Shown here in pieces: positions 9,117 through 18,105 of a stretch of 64,000 nucleotides of DNA (position 1 is its first letter; each line of letters opens with the position of its first letter). This DNA comes from Leucobacter luti (lineage in GTDB: Bacteria; Actinomycetota; Actinomycetes; Actinomycetales; Microbacteriaceae): assembly GCF_004217175.1 (NCBI RefSeq), contig NZ_SHKI01000004.1:539920-603919 (forward strand), in the 5' to 3' direction. The translations under genes and the position numbers were made by a program. The notes beneath the pieces are model-generated. The model did no database searches and was not told the DNA's origin. It saw only the letters and a program-made list of their open reading frames with translations.

Positions 9117-10161
9117 GGCGCTGCCTCAGGAGCAGCGTGATGAACACGACGGATCCGACGAGCCCCAGAACCATCGAGACCGGAATCTCGAACGGCATGC
9201 GGATGGTGCGGCCGATGAGGTCGCACGCGACGACCAGCGCGATGCCGCCGAGACAGACCCACGGCAGGTTGCTGCGGACGTTGTCGCCGCGGACCATTGA
9301 CACGATGTTTGGCACCACCAGGCCGAGGAACGGGAGGAACCCGACCACCACGGTCGTGACCCCCGCGGCGACGGCCACGAGCGCCGTTCCTGCGATGAGG
9401 ATCACGTTGTAGGGCACGCCCACGCTCGTGGCCACGTCTTTGCCGAGCCCCGCGACCGTGATCCGGTCGGCGAGCAGGAAGACAAGGATCGTGACCACGG
9501 CGACCACCCAGAGCACCTCGTAGCGACCGCGCACCACTGCCGTGAAACTGCCCATGAACCAGGTGCCCACCATTTGGAGCATGTTGAACTGGGCCGCGAG
9601 AAACGTGGTGAGCGCGCTGACCACGGCACCCAGCATGATCCCGATCAGCGGCACGACCAGCATGGTACGGATCGCGATCCGGCGCAGGATCAGCATGAAG
9701 ATCATCGCGCCCACGAAGGCGGAAATACTCGCGAGCACCATGCGGGTGGGGAGCCCTGCGTCGGGGACGAGCAGCACAGTGAGCAAGAGTCCGAGCGCCG
9801 CCCACTCGGTGGTCCCCGAGGTGGTGGCGTCGACGAAGCGGTTCTGCGTGAGCATCTGCATCACGAGCCCGCTCGTGGCCATCGCAGCCCCGGCGAGGAG
9901 GAGCGCGAGGGTGCGCGGCACGCGCGTGATCCAGAACATCTCGGTGCCGAACTCGCCGTCCCCGATGTCGTACACGCCCACCAGCAGCGAGGCCGCGAGC
10001 AGACCCGCTACGACGAGCGAGGCGACCAGTAGCGGCCAGGGTCCGCGGCCCCGCCGTGCCCGCGGGGCGCCGTCTGGGGACCCGGGCGCGGGGCCCCCGC
10101 TCGGGTGAGGGGGAGCCCCGCGGCCGCGGCCGCGCTGGGCCGCGTCAGAGGTCACGGTCAT
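9109..10161 (-). CDS. FecCD-type siderophore permease 1
   Basis: The 350-residue permease starts at ATG 10161. That ATG overlaps the stop of the upstream binding-protein gene (ATGA), which decides the start over longer open frames. The first 45 residues are Arg/Pro/Gly-rich and cytoplasmic; then come about nine helices with the family motifs RVPRTLALLLAGAAMATSG and FLPFLGLVVPNIVSMVRGD. It should pair with the other FecCD protein as a heterodimeric channel. Confidence 0.92.
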   Translation of the reverse strand: MTVTSDAAQRGRGRGAPPHPSGGPAPGSPDGAPRARRGRGPWPLLVASLVVAGLLAASLLVGVYDIGDGEFGTEMFWITRVPRTLALLLAGAAMATSGLVMQMLTQNRFVDATTSGTTEWAALGLLLTVLLVPDAGLPTRMVLASISAFVGAMIFMLILRRIAIRTMLVVPLIGIMLGAVVSALTTFLAAQFNMLQMVGTWFMGSFTAVVRGRYEVLWVVAVVTILVFLLADRITVAGLGKDVATSVGVPYNVILIAGTALVAVAAGVTTVVVGFLPFLGLVVPNIVSMVRGDNVRSNLPWVCLGGIALVVACDLIGRTIRMPFEIPVSMVLGLVGSVVFITLLLRQRRG

Positions 10162-11153
10162 GCGGCGTTGAACGCGTCCCGCATCTGCTCGAAGAGGGTC
10201 GTGTACGCCTGGATGTCCTCCGTGACGTAGAAGGTGGGATCCAGGTAGATCACCTGGTCCTTCTGCACGGCGGGAACGTTCTTCAGCGCCTCGGATCCGG
10301 CGATCAGCTCGTCCGCGGGAACTGATCCGGGCTCGGGCTCGGAGAACGACGCGTCGCGATCGAGCACGATGATCCACTCGGGGTTCGACTCCGCGATCGC
10401 CTCGACGCTGATGTCGTCGCCGTGCGAGGCGTCCTCGGCGGGGCGGTCAATCGCCGGGGTGAGGTCGAGTGCGGTGAAGACCGGCCCCACGCTGCGGCCG
10501 GACCCGGCGGCGGCGAACTCGATCTTGCCGGCGGAGGTGATCAGGCCCATGACGCTGTCGGTGCCGTTGTAGGCGCTCTTCGCGTCGTCGATCGCGGTGT
10601 CGAGGGCCTCGTTCAGCTCGGCCGCCTCGGCTTCGCGGTCAAAGATCTGACCGAGGATCGTGCTTTCCCGCTGCAGCTCGCTGAACACGTCTTCCCCGTC
10701 GCGCGGCGCGATGTCGATCACCGTGGCGTCGGGGTTCTGCGCAACGAGGTCGTCGTAGGCGTCGCCGAAGCGGTAGCCGCCGATGATGAGGTCGGGGCTC
10801 GCCGCGACGATGGTCTCGAGGTTTGGCTCACGGTGGGTCCCCACGTCACCGACGGTGTCGTCGTCGGTGTATGTGGGCCAGACGTCTCCCATGATGCCCT
10901 TGGGGGCGGCGACGAGCGGCACGTCCCACTCGCTCAGGGTCTCGAACACGTGGTTGTCGAGGGCGACGACCCGCTGCGGATTCGACTGCATCTCGACCTC
11001 GCCGTGATTATCGGTGAAGGTGATCGTCGTCGAGGCCTCGGGCGCCGGCGCTGATTCTTCGGGCGCTGCGTTGCCGGTGCAGGACGACAGGAGCAGGGCG
11101 GCTCCGATGGCGAGGGCGGCTGCCGCGGAGGTGCGGAGCGGGCGAATTGACAC
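10158..11153 (-). CDS. Siderophore-binding lipoprotein (FatB/CeuE/YclQ-like)
   Basis: The 331-residue protein starts at GTG 11153 after AAGGAAC. It has a lipoprotein signal peptide with lipobox LLSSC around residue 25 and a helical-backbone periplasmic-binding domain (RVVALDNHVFETLSEWDVP, DLIIGGYRF, a long linking helix, PEWIIVLDRD). The family binds ferric catecholates or petrobactin outside the membrane and feeds the two permeases. It is the first gene of the operon. I see only a poor match to an IdeR/DtxR box upstream, so iron control is assumed from function, not seen. Confidence 0.9.
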   Translation of the reverse strand: MSIRPLRTSAAAALAIGAALLLSSCTGNAAPEESAPAPEASTTITFTDNHGEVEMQSNPQRVVALDNHVFETLSEWDVPLVAAPKGIMGDVWPTYTDDDTVGDVGTHREPNLETIVAASPDLIIGGYRFGDAYDDLVAQNPDATVIDIAPRDGEDVFSELQRESTILGQIFDREAEAAELNEALDTAIDDAKSAYNGTDSVMGLITSAGKIEFAAAGSGRSVGPVFTALDLTPAIDRPAEDASHGDDISVEAIAESNPEWIIVLDRDASFSEPEPGSVPADELIAGSEALKNVPAVQKDQVIYLDPTFYVTEDIQAYTTLFEQMRDAFNAA

Positions 11154-11309
11154 GGTGTTCCTTACTGTTGGGGGGCAGGGGAAACGGAGCTACTCAGAGG
11201 CGCAGCAACGCGGGGGACGAGCCGCGGGGCCACCGACTCTGCGGGGCGCACGGGCACGCCTCTTACCCTATGCTTACATTCATCTGATGTTCAAGTTGAC
11301 CAAACAAAA

Positions 11310-11344
11310 CCCCGCTTGCCGCGGAGGTTCTGCGACAAGCGGGG
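11310..11344 (-). terminator. Intrinsic terminator, reads leftward
   Basis: 9-bp stem CCCCGCTTG/CAAGCGGGG with a 17-base loop; on the reverse strand it is followed by TTTTGTTT. It lies between the aldolase gene and the siderophore operon, so it probably ends the aldolase transcript. Confidence 0.75.
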
Positions 11345-11370
11345 TGATGCGAGAGCGTGGTAACGCTGAA

Positions 11371-11443
11371 GACAGGGGCACCACTGGAGTCAGGGGCGCC
11401 GCTGGAGACAGGGGCGTCATCTGGAATCAGGGGCGCCCCTGGC
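11371..11443. repeat. Four tandem 18-19 bp repeats
   Basis: Units at 11371, 11389, 11407 and 11426 share the core CAGGGGCGCC...CTGGA. They sit in the non-coding spacer between the aldolase stop and its terminator. The function is unknown. Confidence 0.7.
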
Positions 11444-11481
11444 AAGCGGGCAGCGCGGGAAATCGGCCCGGAGCAGCGTCC

Positions 11482-12114
11482 CTAGGCGTGGTGCAAGCCC
11501 GGCATGTGCTCTGCCGGGAAGCGCGTCTCGGTGTCGCCGAGCTGGCGCGCGAACGCGGTTGCCTTCGCGGCGTCCTCAAGGTTCAGCGCGCGGCGATAGG
11601 TCATCTCGATGCTGTCACCCACCACGGTGCAGCCGTGGTGCTGCATGACCACGCAGTCGTGCTCCACCAGCTGCGCCGCCGCGGTGTCGGCGAGCTCGTC
11701 CGAGCCGTTTGGATAGAACGGGGTCACGCCGATCGAGCCAACATAGAAGGCGTGATCAAGGGTCAGAAGGCGGATCTCAATGCCGAGCGAGGCGAGCAGG
11801 ACCGCGTGGTGCGGGTGCAGGTGCAGCACGGTGGTGATGTCCGGCCGCGCGAGGTAGGCGCGCTGGTGGAGCTTCCACTCGCTCGACGGGCTCGGGTTGC
11901 CCGAGACCACCGTCCCGGCAAGGTTGATCACGGAGAAATCTCCGGGACGGAGTCGATCGAGCCAGGTGCCGGATCCGGTGACGATGAAGTGCTCTTCGTC
12001 GAGCCGAGCCGAGAGGTTTCCGCCGCTCGCGAGGACGAGGCCGCGACGAACGACGTCGGCTCCGATTTCGGAGAGTTCCAGGGCAGCTGCCGCCCCCTCG
12101 TGCGTGTGCAACAT
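11482..12114 (-). CDS. Class II aldolase (Ald2-like, DHAP-shunt aldolase candidate)
   Basis: The 210-residue protein is a zinc class II aldolase/adducin-family enzyme of the L-fuculose-phosphate aldolase type. The N-terminal SGGNLSARL motif binds the phosphate. The metal ligands are in HLHPHH near residue 98 and QHHG near 158, and EWKLH supplies the catalytic Glu region. MtnA- and MtnK-type genes are close by, and no mtnB, C or D is in the window. The likely substrate is therefore 5-methylthioribulose-1-phosphate or 5-deoxyribulose-1-phosphate, cleaved to DHAP and an aldehyde. That substrate is inference from context. Confidence 0.85.
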   Translation of the reverse strand: MLHTHEGAAAALELSEIGADVVRRGLVLASGGNLSARLDEEHFIVTGSGTWLDRLRPGDFSVINLAGTVVSGNPSPSSEWKLHQRAYLARPDITTVLHLHPHHAVLLASLGIEIRLLTLDHAFYVGSIGVTPFYPNGSDELADTAAAQLVEHDCVVMQHHGCTVVGDSIEMTYRRALNLEDAAKATAFARQLGDTETRFPAEHMPGLHHA

Positions 12115-12223
12115 ACGGTTCTTCTTTCAGCTTGGCGCTCGCGCGGGCTTCGGCGGCCGCCGAAGTAGTCGGGCTTCGCGCCAGCGTACTCGGATGGCGC
12201 GAACCACGCATTATTTTCTGCCA

Positions 12224-12247
12224 CGAACACCTCAGTTGTCAAACAAC
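12224..12247 (-). promoter_or_regulatory. Aldolase promoter with GntR operator candidate
   Basis: Inverted repeat GTTGT-CAA-ACAAC at 12235-12247 includes, on the reverse strand, a TTGACA -35 box (12237-12242). An AT-rich GAAAAT -10-like element follows 18 bases further on. The word AGTTGTCA here is shared with the operator in front of mtnA. Confidence 0.55.
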
Positions 12248-12315
12248 AGAAGCATAAATTGCGACAGCGGTTCTCACAAAACCCTGCACGGTGTCCAGCT
12301 GCGCGGGCGATTCGC

Positions 12316-13032
12316 CTACCCGGAGCGTCGAATCGTGAACGCGTAGCGCCCCTCAAGGAAATACGTGCGCGAGTACAGCAGCGGCCGATCCGAGCGGTCG
12401 AAGTGGACCTGATCCAGCAGCACGTAGAGCGCCGAGCGCCCCAGCGGCACGTCCCACCCGATGCGATCCGACTGGACGGCGTGTACCTCCGCGACCGCGT
12501 GGTGCGGGTGCATCTCGCGCACGTTGCGCAGGTATGCAAAGAGCGAACCCACCACGGACTCGGGATCCGCGCCGGCGGGGAACACGCCCTCCGGCATGAG
12601 GTCGTACGAGTACGCAACCACCTCCCCGTCGGCGAGGATCGTGCGGCGCAGCTCAAGCGCGTGCGCATCTCCCGCGACCTGGAGCTTCTCCGCCTCGTCC
12701 GGCATCAGTGGCCGCACCACGCGCCCCTTGTAGATCATTCCGGGCTCGCGCCCGGTGTTGCGAATCGACTCGGTGATCGAGTCAAGCCGCTCGAGCCCCG
12801 CGGTGACCGCCGGACTCTCCGACACGAAGGTGCCAACGCCGTGCTGCGTGCGCACAAGCGCGATCGTCTCGAGCTCGCGCAGGGCCGCGCGCACCGTGGG
12901 CCGAGAGACCCCGAATCGCATGGCGAGCTGCGCCTCCGTGGGGAGGCGCTCCCCCTCGCCAAACTCCTCCGCGCGTATGGCGGCCCGCAGCCCATCAGCA
13001 ACCAGCGCCACGCGTGATCCCGGCCGTGCCAT
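12316..13032 (-). CDS. GntR/HutC-family regulator of the methylthioribose locus
   Basis: The 238-residue protein starts at ATG 13032 after GGAGG. It has an N-terminal winged helix (AIRAEEFGEGERLPTEAQLA, then VSRPTVRAALRELE, then HGVGTFV) and a UTRA effector-binding domain. It is divergent from mtnA and lies upstream of the aldolase in the same direction. Palindromes sharing AGTTGTCA overlap the -35 boxes of both mtnA and the aldolase, which points to one repressor for both arms. The effector is probably a pathway phosphosugar (inference). Confidence 0.88.
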   Translation of the reverse strand: MARPGSRVALVADGLRAAIRAEEFGEGERLPTEAQLAMRFGVSRPTVRAALRELETIALVRTQHGVGTFVSESPAVTAGLERLDSITESIRNTGREPGMIYKGRVVRPLMPDEAEKLQVAGDAHALELRRTILADGEVVAYSYDLMPEGVFPAGADPESVVGSLFAYLRNVREMHPHHAVAEVHAVQSDRIGWDVPLGRSALYVLLDQVHFDRSDRPLLYSRTYFLEGRYAFTIRRSG

Positions 13033-13122
13033 GCCCGCCTCCTTCGTGTGCGGGCACCTGCGGCCCTGCAATCAATGCACCCAGTCTAGGACACTGCCAA
13101 AATGACGATTGATTGATCTCAC

Positions 13123-13152
13123 TTGACAAGTTGTCAGTCAACCGAATAGCTT
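13123..13152 (+). promoter_or_regulatory. mtnA operon promoter with overlapping operator
   Basis: TTGACA at 13123-13128, an 18-base spacer and TAGCTT at 13147-13152. The perfect palindrome TGACAA-G-TTGTCA (13124-13136) overlaps the -35 box and is the best candidate site for the divergent GntR protein. Confidence 0.75.
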
Positions 13153-13211
13153 TCTCGCGATACCTCGCACTCCGCGAGTACGACACTGAGGTCGAAGGGA
13201 TCGACAACACT

Positions 13212-14255
13212 ATGTTTCGCGCTATCGAGTGGATTGACGCCGCAGCAGATTCACACATCCGCCTGATCGACCAGACTCGTCTCCCCGGCGCGGAGGTGTA
13301 CCTCGAAATCACGGAGGTCTCGCAGCTGATCGACGCGATCCAGTGCCTCGCCGTGCGCGGCGCCCCGGCACTTGGCGCCGCCGGCGGCTACGGTGTCGCC
13401 CTCGCGCTGCTTGAGGCAGAGCGCAAGCAGTGGGACGCGGACACGCTCACGGCCACGATTGACGCACTCGCGAACGCGCGCCCCACGGCGGTGAACCTCG
13501 CGTGGGGTGCCGGCCGGGTCGCGGCCGTCCGCGCCGCCGGTTTCGACCGCGCTCTCGCGGAGGCCCACGCGATCGCCGCCGACGACGAGCGCTCGAACCG
13601 CGAGCTGTCGCGCCTCGGCGCCGACTGGCTGCTCGCCCGCGTGGGCGACCGCCCGCTGCGCGCGGTGACCCACTGCAACACCGGCGCCCTCGCGACCGCG
13701 GCCTGGGGCACCGCGTACGGAATTCTCCACGAGCTACACAACCGCGGCAAGCTTGAGCTCGTCTACGTGGACGAGACCCGCCCGCTGCTCCAGGGGACCC
13801 GGCTGACCAGCTGGGAACTGCACCACGACGGCATCCCGCACGTCGTTGAGGTGGACGGCGCGGCCTCCAGCACGATTCTGCGCGGCCTCGTCGACTTCGC
13901 GGTCATCGGCGCCGACCGCATCACCGCGAACGGCGACACCGCCAACAAGGTGGGCTCCGTGGCGCTGGCTCTCGCGTGCGAGCGCCGCGGGATCCCGTTC
14001 GTCGTCGCGGCGCCGTACTCGACCGTCGACGAGGCGACCGCCACGGGCGACGAGATCGAGATCGAAGAGCGCGGCGACGAGGAGGTCCTCGCGTTTGGCG
14101 GCGTCTCCGTAGCCACCCCCGGCGTGACGGCCTTCAACCCCGCATTCGACGTCACCCCGAACGACCTGATCTCCGCGATCGTGACCGAGCGCGGCGTCGT
14201 CGAGCCGAAAGCCGACGCGCAGCCGCTCTTCGGCCCCGGCCCCGCGACCAACTGA
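13212..14255 (+). CDS. mtnA: S-methyl-5-thioribose-1-phosphate isomerase (MtnA-type)
   Basis: The protein is 347 residues from ATG 13212. The longer frame upstream runs through the promoter, so it was not used. It isomerises 5-methylthioribose-1-phosphate (or 5-deoxyribose-1-phosphate) to the ribulose form. The family motifs are complete: AVRGAPALGAAGGYG near 42, the catalytic Cys in THCNTGALAT near 154, DETRPLLQGTRLTSWEL and the catalytic Asp in IGADRITANGDTANKVG near 233. It is the first gene of an operon with the ABC importer and the kinase. None of the downstream Met-salvage enzymes is nearby. Confidence 0.93.
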   Translation: MFRAIEWIDAAADSHIRLIDQTRLPGAEVYLEITEVSQLIDAIQCLAVRGAPALGAAGGYGVALALLEAERKQWDADTLTATIDALANARPTAVNLAWGAGRVAAVRAAGFDRALAEAHAIAADDERSNRELSRLGADWLLARVGDRPLRAVTHCNTGALATAAWGTAYGILHELHNRGKLELVYVDETRPLLQGTRLTSWELHHDGIPHVVEVDGAASSTILRGLVDFAVIGADRITANGDTANKVGSVALALACERRGIPFVVAAPYSTVDEATATGDEIEIEERGDEEVLAFGGVSVATPGVTAFNPAFDVTPNDLISAIVTERGVVEPKADAQPLFGPGPATN

Positions 14256-14286
14256 TCCACCCACACCACCCTCCGAAAGGAACGCA

Positions 14287-15390
14287 ATGATGCGAAAGAC
14301 CACCACCGCCGCGCTCAGCGTCGCGGCACTCATCGCGCTCGGCCTTGCCGGGTGCACCCAGGGCGAGCCCGCGGCCTCCTCGGGCTCCACGAGCGACTCC
14401 GGCGCGGTCGCCGAGGCGAGCGCCGACGCTCCGGCCCCGTTCGACGAGGACGGCGTCAAGATCGCCATCGTGCAGCAGTCGGGCCAGGGCGACTACTTCC
14501 AGCAGTACCTGAACGGCACCCGCCAGCAGGCCGACGCGCTCGGTGTTGAGCTCTCGGTCTTCGACGCGCAGGGCGACAACGCCACGCAGGCGACGCAGCT
14601 CGACCAGGCGATCGCGTCGGGGGTCTCGGGCATCATCGTGCGCCACGGCTTGCCCGACACCCTGTGCGAGGGCGTCAACAAGGCGATCGACGCGGGCATC
14701 GTCGTCGCGATTTACGACGTCGAGATCAAGGAGTGCGCTCCCGAGGCCGTGCAGACGCAGCAGTCTGACGCCCTCATGGCGTCGCTCGTGCTCGATCAGA
14801 TGGCCAAGGACATCGGCCAGGACGTGCCGGTCGGGTACGTCAACTACGACGGGATCGCACCGCTCGACCGCCGCGACGTCGTGTGGCAGCAGTACCTGAA
14901 AGATCAGGGCTGGGAGCAGAAGTTCAAGACCGGCAACTTCACCAACTCCTCGGCGACCGACTCCGCACCGATGGTGACGGCGGCCGTGCAGGCGAACGCC
15001 GATATCAAGGCGATCTACTCGCCCTACGACGAGTTCGCGAAGGGCACGCTGACCGGCCTGGACCAGGTCCCGGGCACCGAGGACATCCTCGTCTACGGCG
15101 CCGACATCTCGACCGCCGACATCGAGCTGATGACGGCGGAGGGCAGCCGCTGGACGGCGACCGGCGCAACCGACCCGAACGCGATCGGCGCCGCCGTGAT
15201 GCGCACGCTCGCGCTGCAGATGGCCGGTGAGCTGGACGAGACGACGGTGGAGTTCCCGCCGATCCTCGTGACGCAGGAGATGCTCCGCGAGAACGACATC
15301 AAGAACATGGATGATCTGCGCGCGGCCGAGCCGAAGCTCAACATCTCAGACGTCTCGGGCGCCGACTGGATCCCGGTCGTCTCTTTCTAA
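14287..15390 (+). CDS. Sugar-binding lipoprotein of a CUT2 ABC importer
   Basis: The 367-residue protein has a lipobox LGLAGC near residue 23, a Ser/Ala-rich linker and a Peripla_BP_4 (ribose-binding-protein-like) domain with alternating helices and strands (KIAIVQQSGQG, GVSGIIVRHG, DVPVGYVNYDG, IKAIYSPYDEFAKG). It sits 31 bases after mtnA and 61 before the ATPase gene. The placement suggests that it captures methylthioribose, 5-deoxyribose or a related nucleoside or sugar; the exact ligand is unknown. Confidence 0.9.
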   Translation: MMRKTTTAALSVAALIALGLAGCTQGEPAASSGSTSDSGAVAEASADAPAPFDEDGVKIAIVQQSGQGDYFQQYLNGTRQQADALGVELSVFDAQGDNATQATQLDQAIASGVSGIIVRHGLPDTLCEGVNKAIDAGIVVAIYDVEIKECAPEAVQTQQSDALMASLVLDQMAKDIGQDVPVGYVNYDGIAPLDRRDVVWQQYLKDQGWEQKFKTGNFTNSSATDSAPMVTAAVQANADIKAIYSPYDEFAKGTLTGLDQVPGTEDILVYGADISTADIELMTAEGSRWTATGATDPNAIGAAVMRTLALQMAGELDETTVEFPPILVTQEMLRENDIKNMDDLRAAEPKLNISDVSGADWIPVVSF

Positions 15391-15451
15391 CCCCCTGAGC
15401 GGGTGCCCGGCCAGCGCCCGGCACCCGCTCCACCACGAGGAGTGTGCACGC

Positions 15452-16978
15452 ATGCATTCGACGGATTCACCGCAGGCACCCGCGCTGCGCCTCGTCGGGC
15501 TGACGAAGAACTTCGGCGCCAACCGGGTGCTGAAGGGCGTTGAGCTCGACCTCGTCCCCGGCACGGTGACGGCGCTGCTCGGTGCGAACGGCGCCGGAAA
15601 ATCAACACTGATCAAGATCCTCGCCGGGGTCCACGCCCCAACGGGCGGCGAGCTGCTCCTCTCGGGGGAGCCCACCGACTTCGAATCCCCCATGGCCGCG
15701 GCGCGCGCCGGCGTGCGCACGGTGCACCAGCGCATCGACGATGCGATCGTGCCGGGCCTGAGCGTGGCCGAAAACCTCCTCTTCGAGGAGATCGCGCTGA
15801 AGGAGGTGCGCTCGATCGCGTCGCTGCGCTCGCTCCTGCCGCGCGCGCGAGAGATCGCGGCGACGCTCGACCTCGACTGGGACGACGCGTTCCTGCGCCA
15901 GGACGTGCACGAGCTCGGCATCGCCGACTGCCAAATGCTGCTCCTCGCCCGCGCGCTCTCGACGACCCCGCAGGTGCTCATCCTCGACGAGCCCACCTCG
16001 ACGCTGTCGCAGAACGAAGCGGAGCGACTCTTCGCGCTCGTGACGAAGCTGCGGGATCGCGGCGTGGCGATCCTCTACGTGTCGCACCGGCTCAGCGAGA
16101 TCAATGCCCTCGCGGATCGCCTGGCCGTGCTCCGCGACGGCCGGATCGTGAATGCGCAGCGGCTGCCGTTCGACCTGCAGGCCGCCGTCGCGGCGATGCT
16201 CGGCGAGGGCGTCCTCGCCGACGCCGCCGAGCTCGAGGAGCTGCGCGGCGAGACGACCGCGCTCGCGCTTCGCGGCATCCGCGTGCTCCCCGAGAGCGCG
16301 CCCATCGACCTCGATATCCAGGCGGGCGAGGTGACCGGGATCATCGGCCTGATCGGTGCCGGAAAGACCGAGCTCGCTGAGACCGTGTTTGGCGCGCGCA
16401 AGCTCGGCCACGGTTCGATGCAGCTCGACGCGCGGCCGTTCGCGCCGCGCGATCCCAAGCAGGCGATCACCCGCGGCGTGTACCTCGTCCCCGAGGACCG
16501 CGCCGCTCAGGGGATGCTCCCCGGGTGGTCGGTGATGCGCACCCTGTCGCTCCCGTTCCTGGCCGACTTTGTGCGCGGCGGCATCCTCAAGCCGGGGCGC
16601 GAGCGCGACGCCGGCGCCAGCGCGATCGACCGTTTCTCCGTGGTCACGACCGGGCCGGAGCAGTCGCTCGACGCGCTCTCCGGCGGCAACCAGCAGAAGG
16701 TCATGGTGGCGCGCTGGATGCAGCGCTCCCCGCGCGTTCTGCTCCTCGACGAGCCGTTCCGCGGCGTCGACATCGGCGCCCGCCGGGTCATCTCGCAGCG
16801 GGCGCGTGAGCAGGCGGCCGAGGGCAGTGCCGTCGTGATGATCTGCAGCGACGTCGACGAGATCCGCGAGATGGCGGACCGCATCATCGTGATGGTCGAG
16901 GGCCGCATTACGCTCGACGGCCGCGCCGCAGACATCCGCAACGAACAGATCATCAACAGCATGACGGAGGTGGCCTGA
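15452..16978 (+). CDS. CUT2 sugar ABC transporter, double ATPase (RbsA-like)
   Basis: The 508-residue protein starts at ATG 15452 after ACGAGGAG and contains two ABC domains. The first has Walker A GANGAGKST near residue 47 and Walker B VLILDEP; the expected LSGGQ signature is degenerate there (HELGIADCQMLLLARAL). The second has a non-canonical P-loop GLIGAGKTE near 300, the signature LSGGNQQK near 410 and Walker B LLLDEPFRGVD. One full and one altered site is normal for RbsA/MglA. The permease gene follows one base after the stop. Confidence 0.92.
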   Translation: MHSTDSPQAPALRLVGLTKNFGANRVLKGVELDLVPGTVTALLGANGAGKSTLIKILAGVHAPTGGELLLSGEPTDFESPMAAARAGVRTVHQRIDDAIVPGLSVAENLLFEEIALKEVRSIASLRSLLPRAREIAATLDLDWDDAFLRQDVHELGIADCQMLLLARALSTTPQVLILDEPTSTLSQNEAERLFALVTKLRDRGVAILYVSHRLSEINALADRLAVLRDGRIVNAQRLPFDLQAAVAAMLGEGVLADAAELEELRGETTALALRGIRVLPESAPIDLDIQAGEVTGIIGLIGAGKTELAETVFGARKLGHGSMQLDARPFAPRDPKQAITRGVYLVPEDRAAQGMLPGWSVMRTLSLPFLADFVRGGILKPGRERDAGASAIDRFSVVTTGPEQSLDALSGGNQQKVMVARWMQRSPRVLLLDEPFRGVDIGARRVISQRAREQAAEGSAVVMICSDVDEIREMADRIIVMVEGRITLDGRAADIRNEQIINSMTEVA

Positions 16979-16979
16979 G

Positions 16980-18023
16980 ATGGCCGATACAACAGCAATC
17001 CCAGCCCAGGTGCGGATCTCGACATCTGACCGCGTCCGCGACATCGTGGTGAAGTACGGCTTCCTGGCGGTCACCGTGATCGCGTTCGCCTTCTTTGCGA
17101 TCACGGAGCCGGCGTTCGCCACCACGAACTCGATGTTCTCGATGCTGAAGTTCGCGTCGGTGACGGCGATCCTCGGCCTCGGCGTCATGTTCAGCATGAT
17201 CGTCGGCGGCCTCGACCTCTCGATCGGCTCAGTCGCGGGCCTCAGCGTGCAGCTCGCGGCGATGACCATGGTGTTCTACAACCTCACCGCTGGAATGGCG
17301 ATCACCTTCGTGCTCATCGCCGGCCTCGCGGTCGGGCTGCTGAACGCGTTCCTCATCGTGGTGTGCAAGATCCCCGACCTGCTGGCCACGCTCGGCATGA
17401 TGTTCGTGATCCAGGGTGCCAAGATGATCCCCGTCTCGGGCCAGTCGGTGTCTTCCGGGATGACCATGCCGGACGGCACCTCGGCCCCGGGCAAGTTCGA
17501 CCCCGCGTTCCTCCTCATTGACCGCGGCACCGTTGGGCCGGTTCCGATCCCGGTCATCGTGATGCTCGTCATGGTGACGGCCTGCTGGTTCATCCTCACG
17601 AAGACCTCGTGGGGCCGTATCCTCTACGCAATTGGCGCGAACCCCGAGGCCGCGCGCCTCTCGGGCATCCGCGTCGGCTTCCACCGCGGCGCGGCCTACG
17701 TGGTCTCCTCGCTCTTCGCCTCCGTCGCTGGCATCATCCTGGTGGCGCGGATCGGCCAGGGCGACGTGAACGCCGGCGCGTCGAGCCTGCTGGAAGCCGT
17801 CGCCGTGGCGCTCGTCGGCACCTCGGTGCTCGGCCTGAACAAGCCGAATGCCTGGGGCACGCTGCTGGGCGCGGTGCTCGTGGTGATCGTGCTCACCGGC
17901 ATGACGATGATGGGCTTCGAGTACTACTACCAGGACACCGCGAAGGGACTCGTCGTGATCGTCGCGCTGCTGTTCTCGTTCACCCTGTCCCGAAAGAAGG
18001 CGCGGTATACGCCCGCGACCTGA
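16980..18023 (+). CDS. CUT2 sugar ABC transporter permease (RbsC-like)
   Basis: The 347-residue polytopic protein of the BPD_transp_2 (RbsC/XylH) family has eight to ten predicted helices. The family motifs are GGLDLSIGSVAGLS near residue 78 and GANPEAARLSGIRV near 220. It is translated from an ATG one base past the ATPase stop, so subunit levels are coupled. With the binding protein and ATPase it completes one importer embedded between the isomerase and kinase genes. Confidence 0.93.
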   Translation: MADTTAIPAQVRISTSDRVRDIVVKYGFLAVTVIAFAFFAITEPAFATTNSMFSMLKFASVTAILGLGVMFSMIVGGLDLSIGSVAGLSVQLAAMTMVFYNLTAGMAITFVLIAGLAVGLLNAFLIVVCKIPDLLATLGMMFVIQGAKMIPVSGQSVSSGMTMPDGTSAPGKFDPAFLLIDRGTVGPVPIPVIVMLVMVTACWFILTKTSWGRILYAIGANPEAARLSGIRVGFHRGAAYVVSSLFASVAGIILVARIGQGDVNAGASSLLEAVAVALVGTSVLGLNKPNAWGTLLGAVLVVIVLTGMTMMGFEYYYQDTAKGLVVIVALLFSFTLSRKKARYTPAT

Positions 18024-18105
18024 CCGCGCTGCCGCCCGCCCCGTCGCGGGCGGCAGCACCCCCGGATCCCGCGGCACCGCACTCACGCTACGAAAGGCAC
18101 CCAAT

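Noticed and set aside
11250..11290. Possible IdeR/DtxR iron box upstream of the siderophore-binding protein
   Set aside because: Best alignment matches only about half of the 19-bp consensus and is not palindromic.
11263..11445. 60-codon reverse-strand frame with SGAP repeats
   Set aside because: It is the 18-bp tandem repeat read as protein, crosses the terminator hairpin and has no ribosome site.
13113..13211. Longer mtnA start at 13113
   Set aside because: It would place the -35 and -10 boxes inside the coding sequence, and MtnA proteins align from the ATG at 13212.
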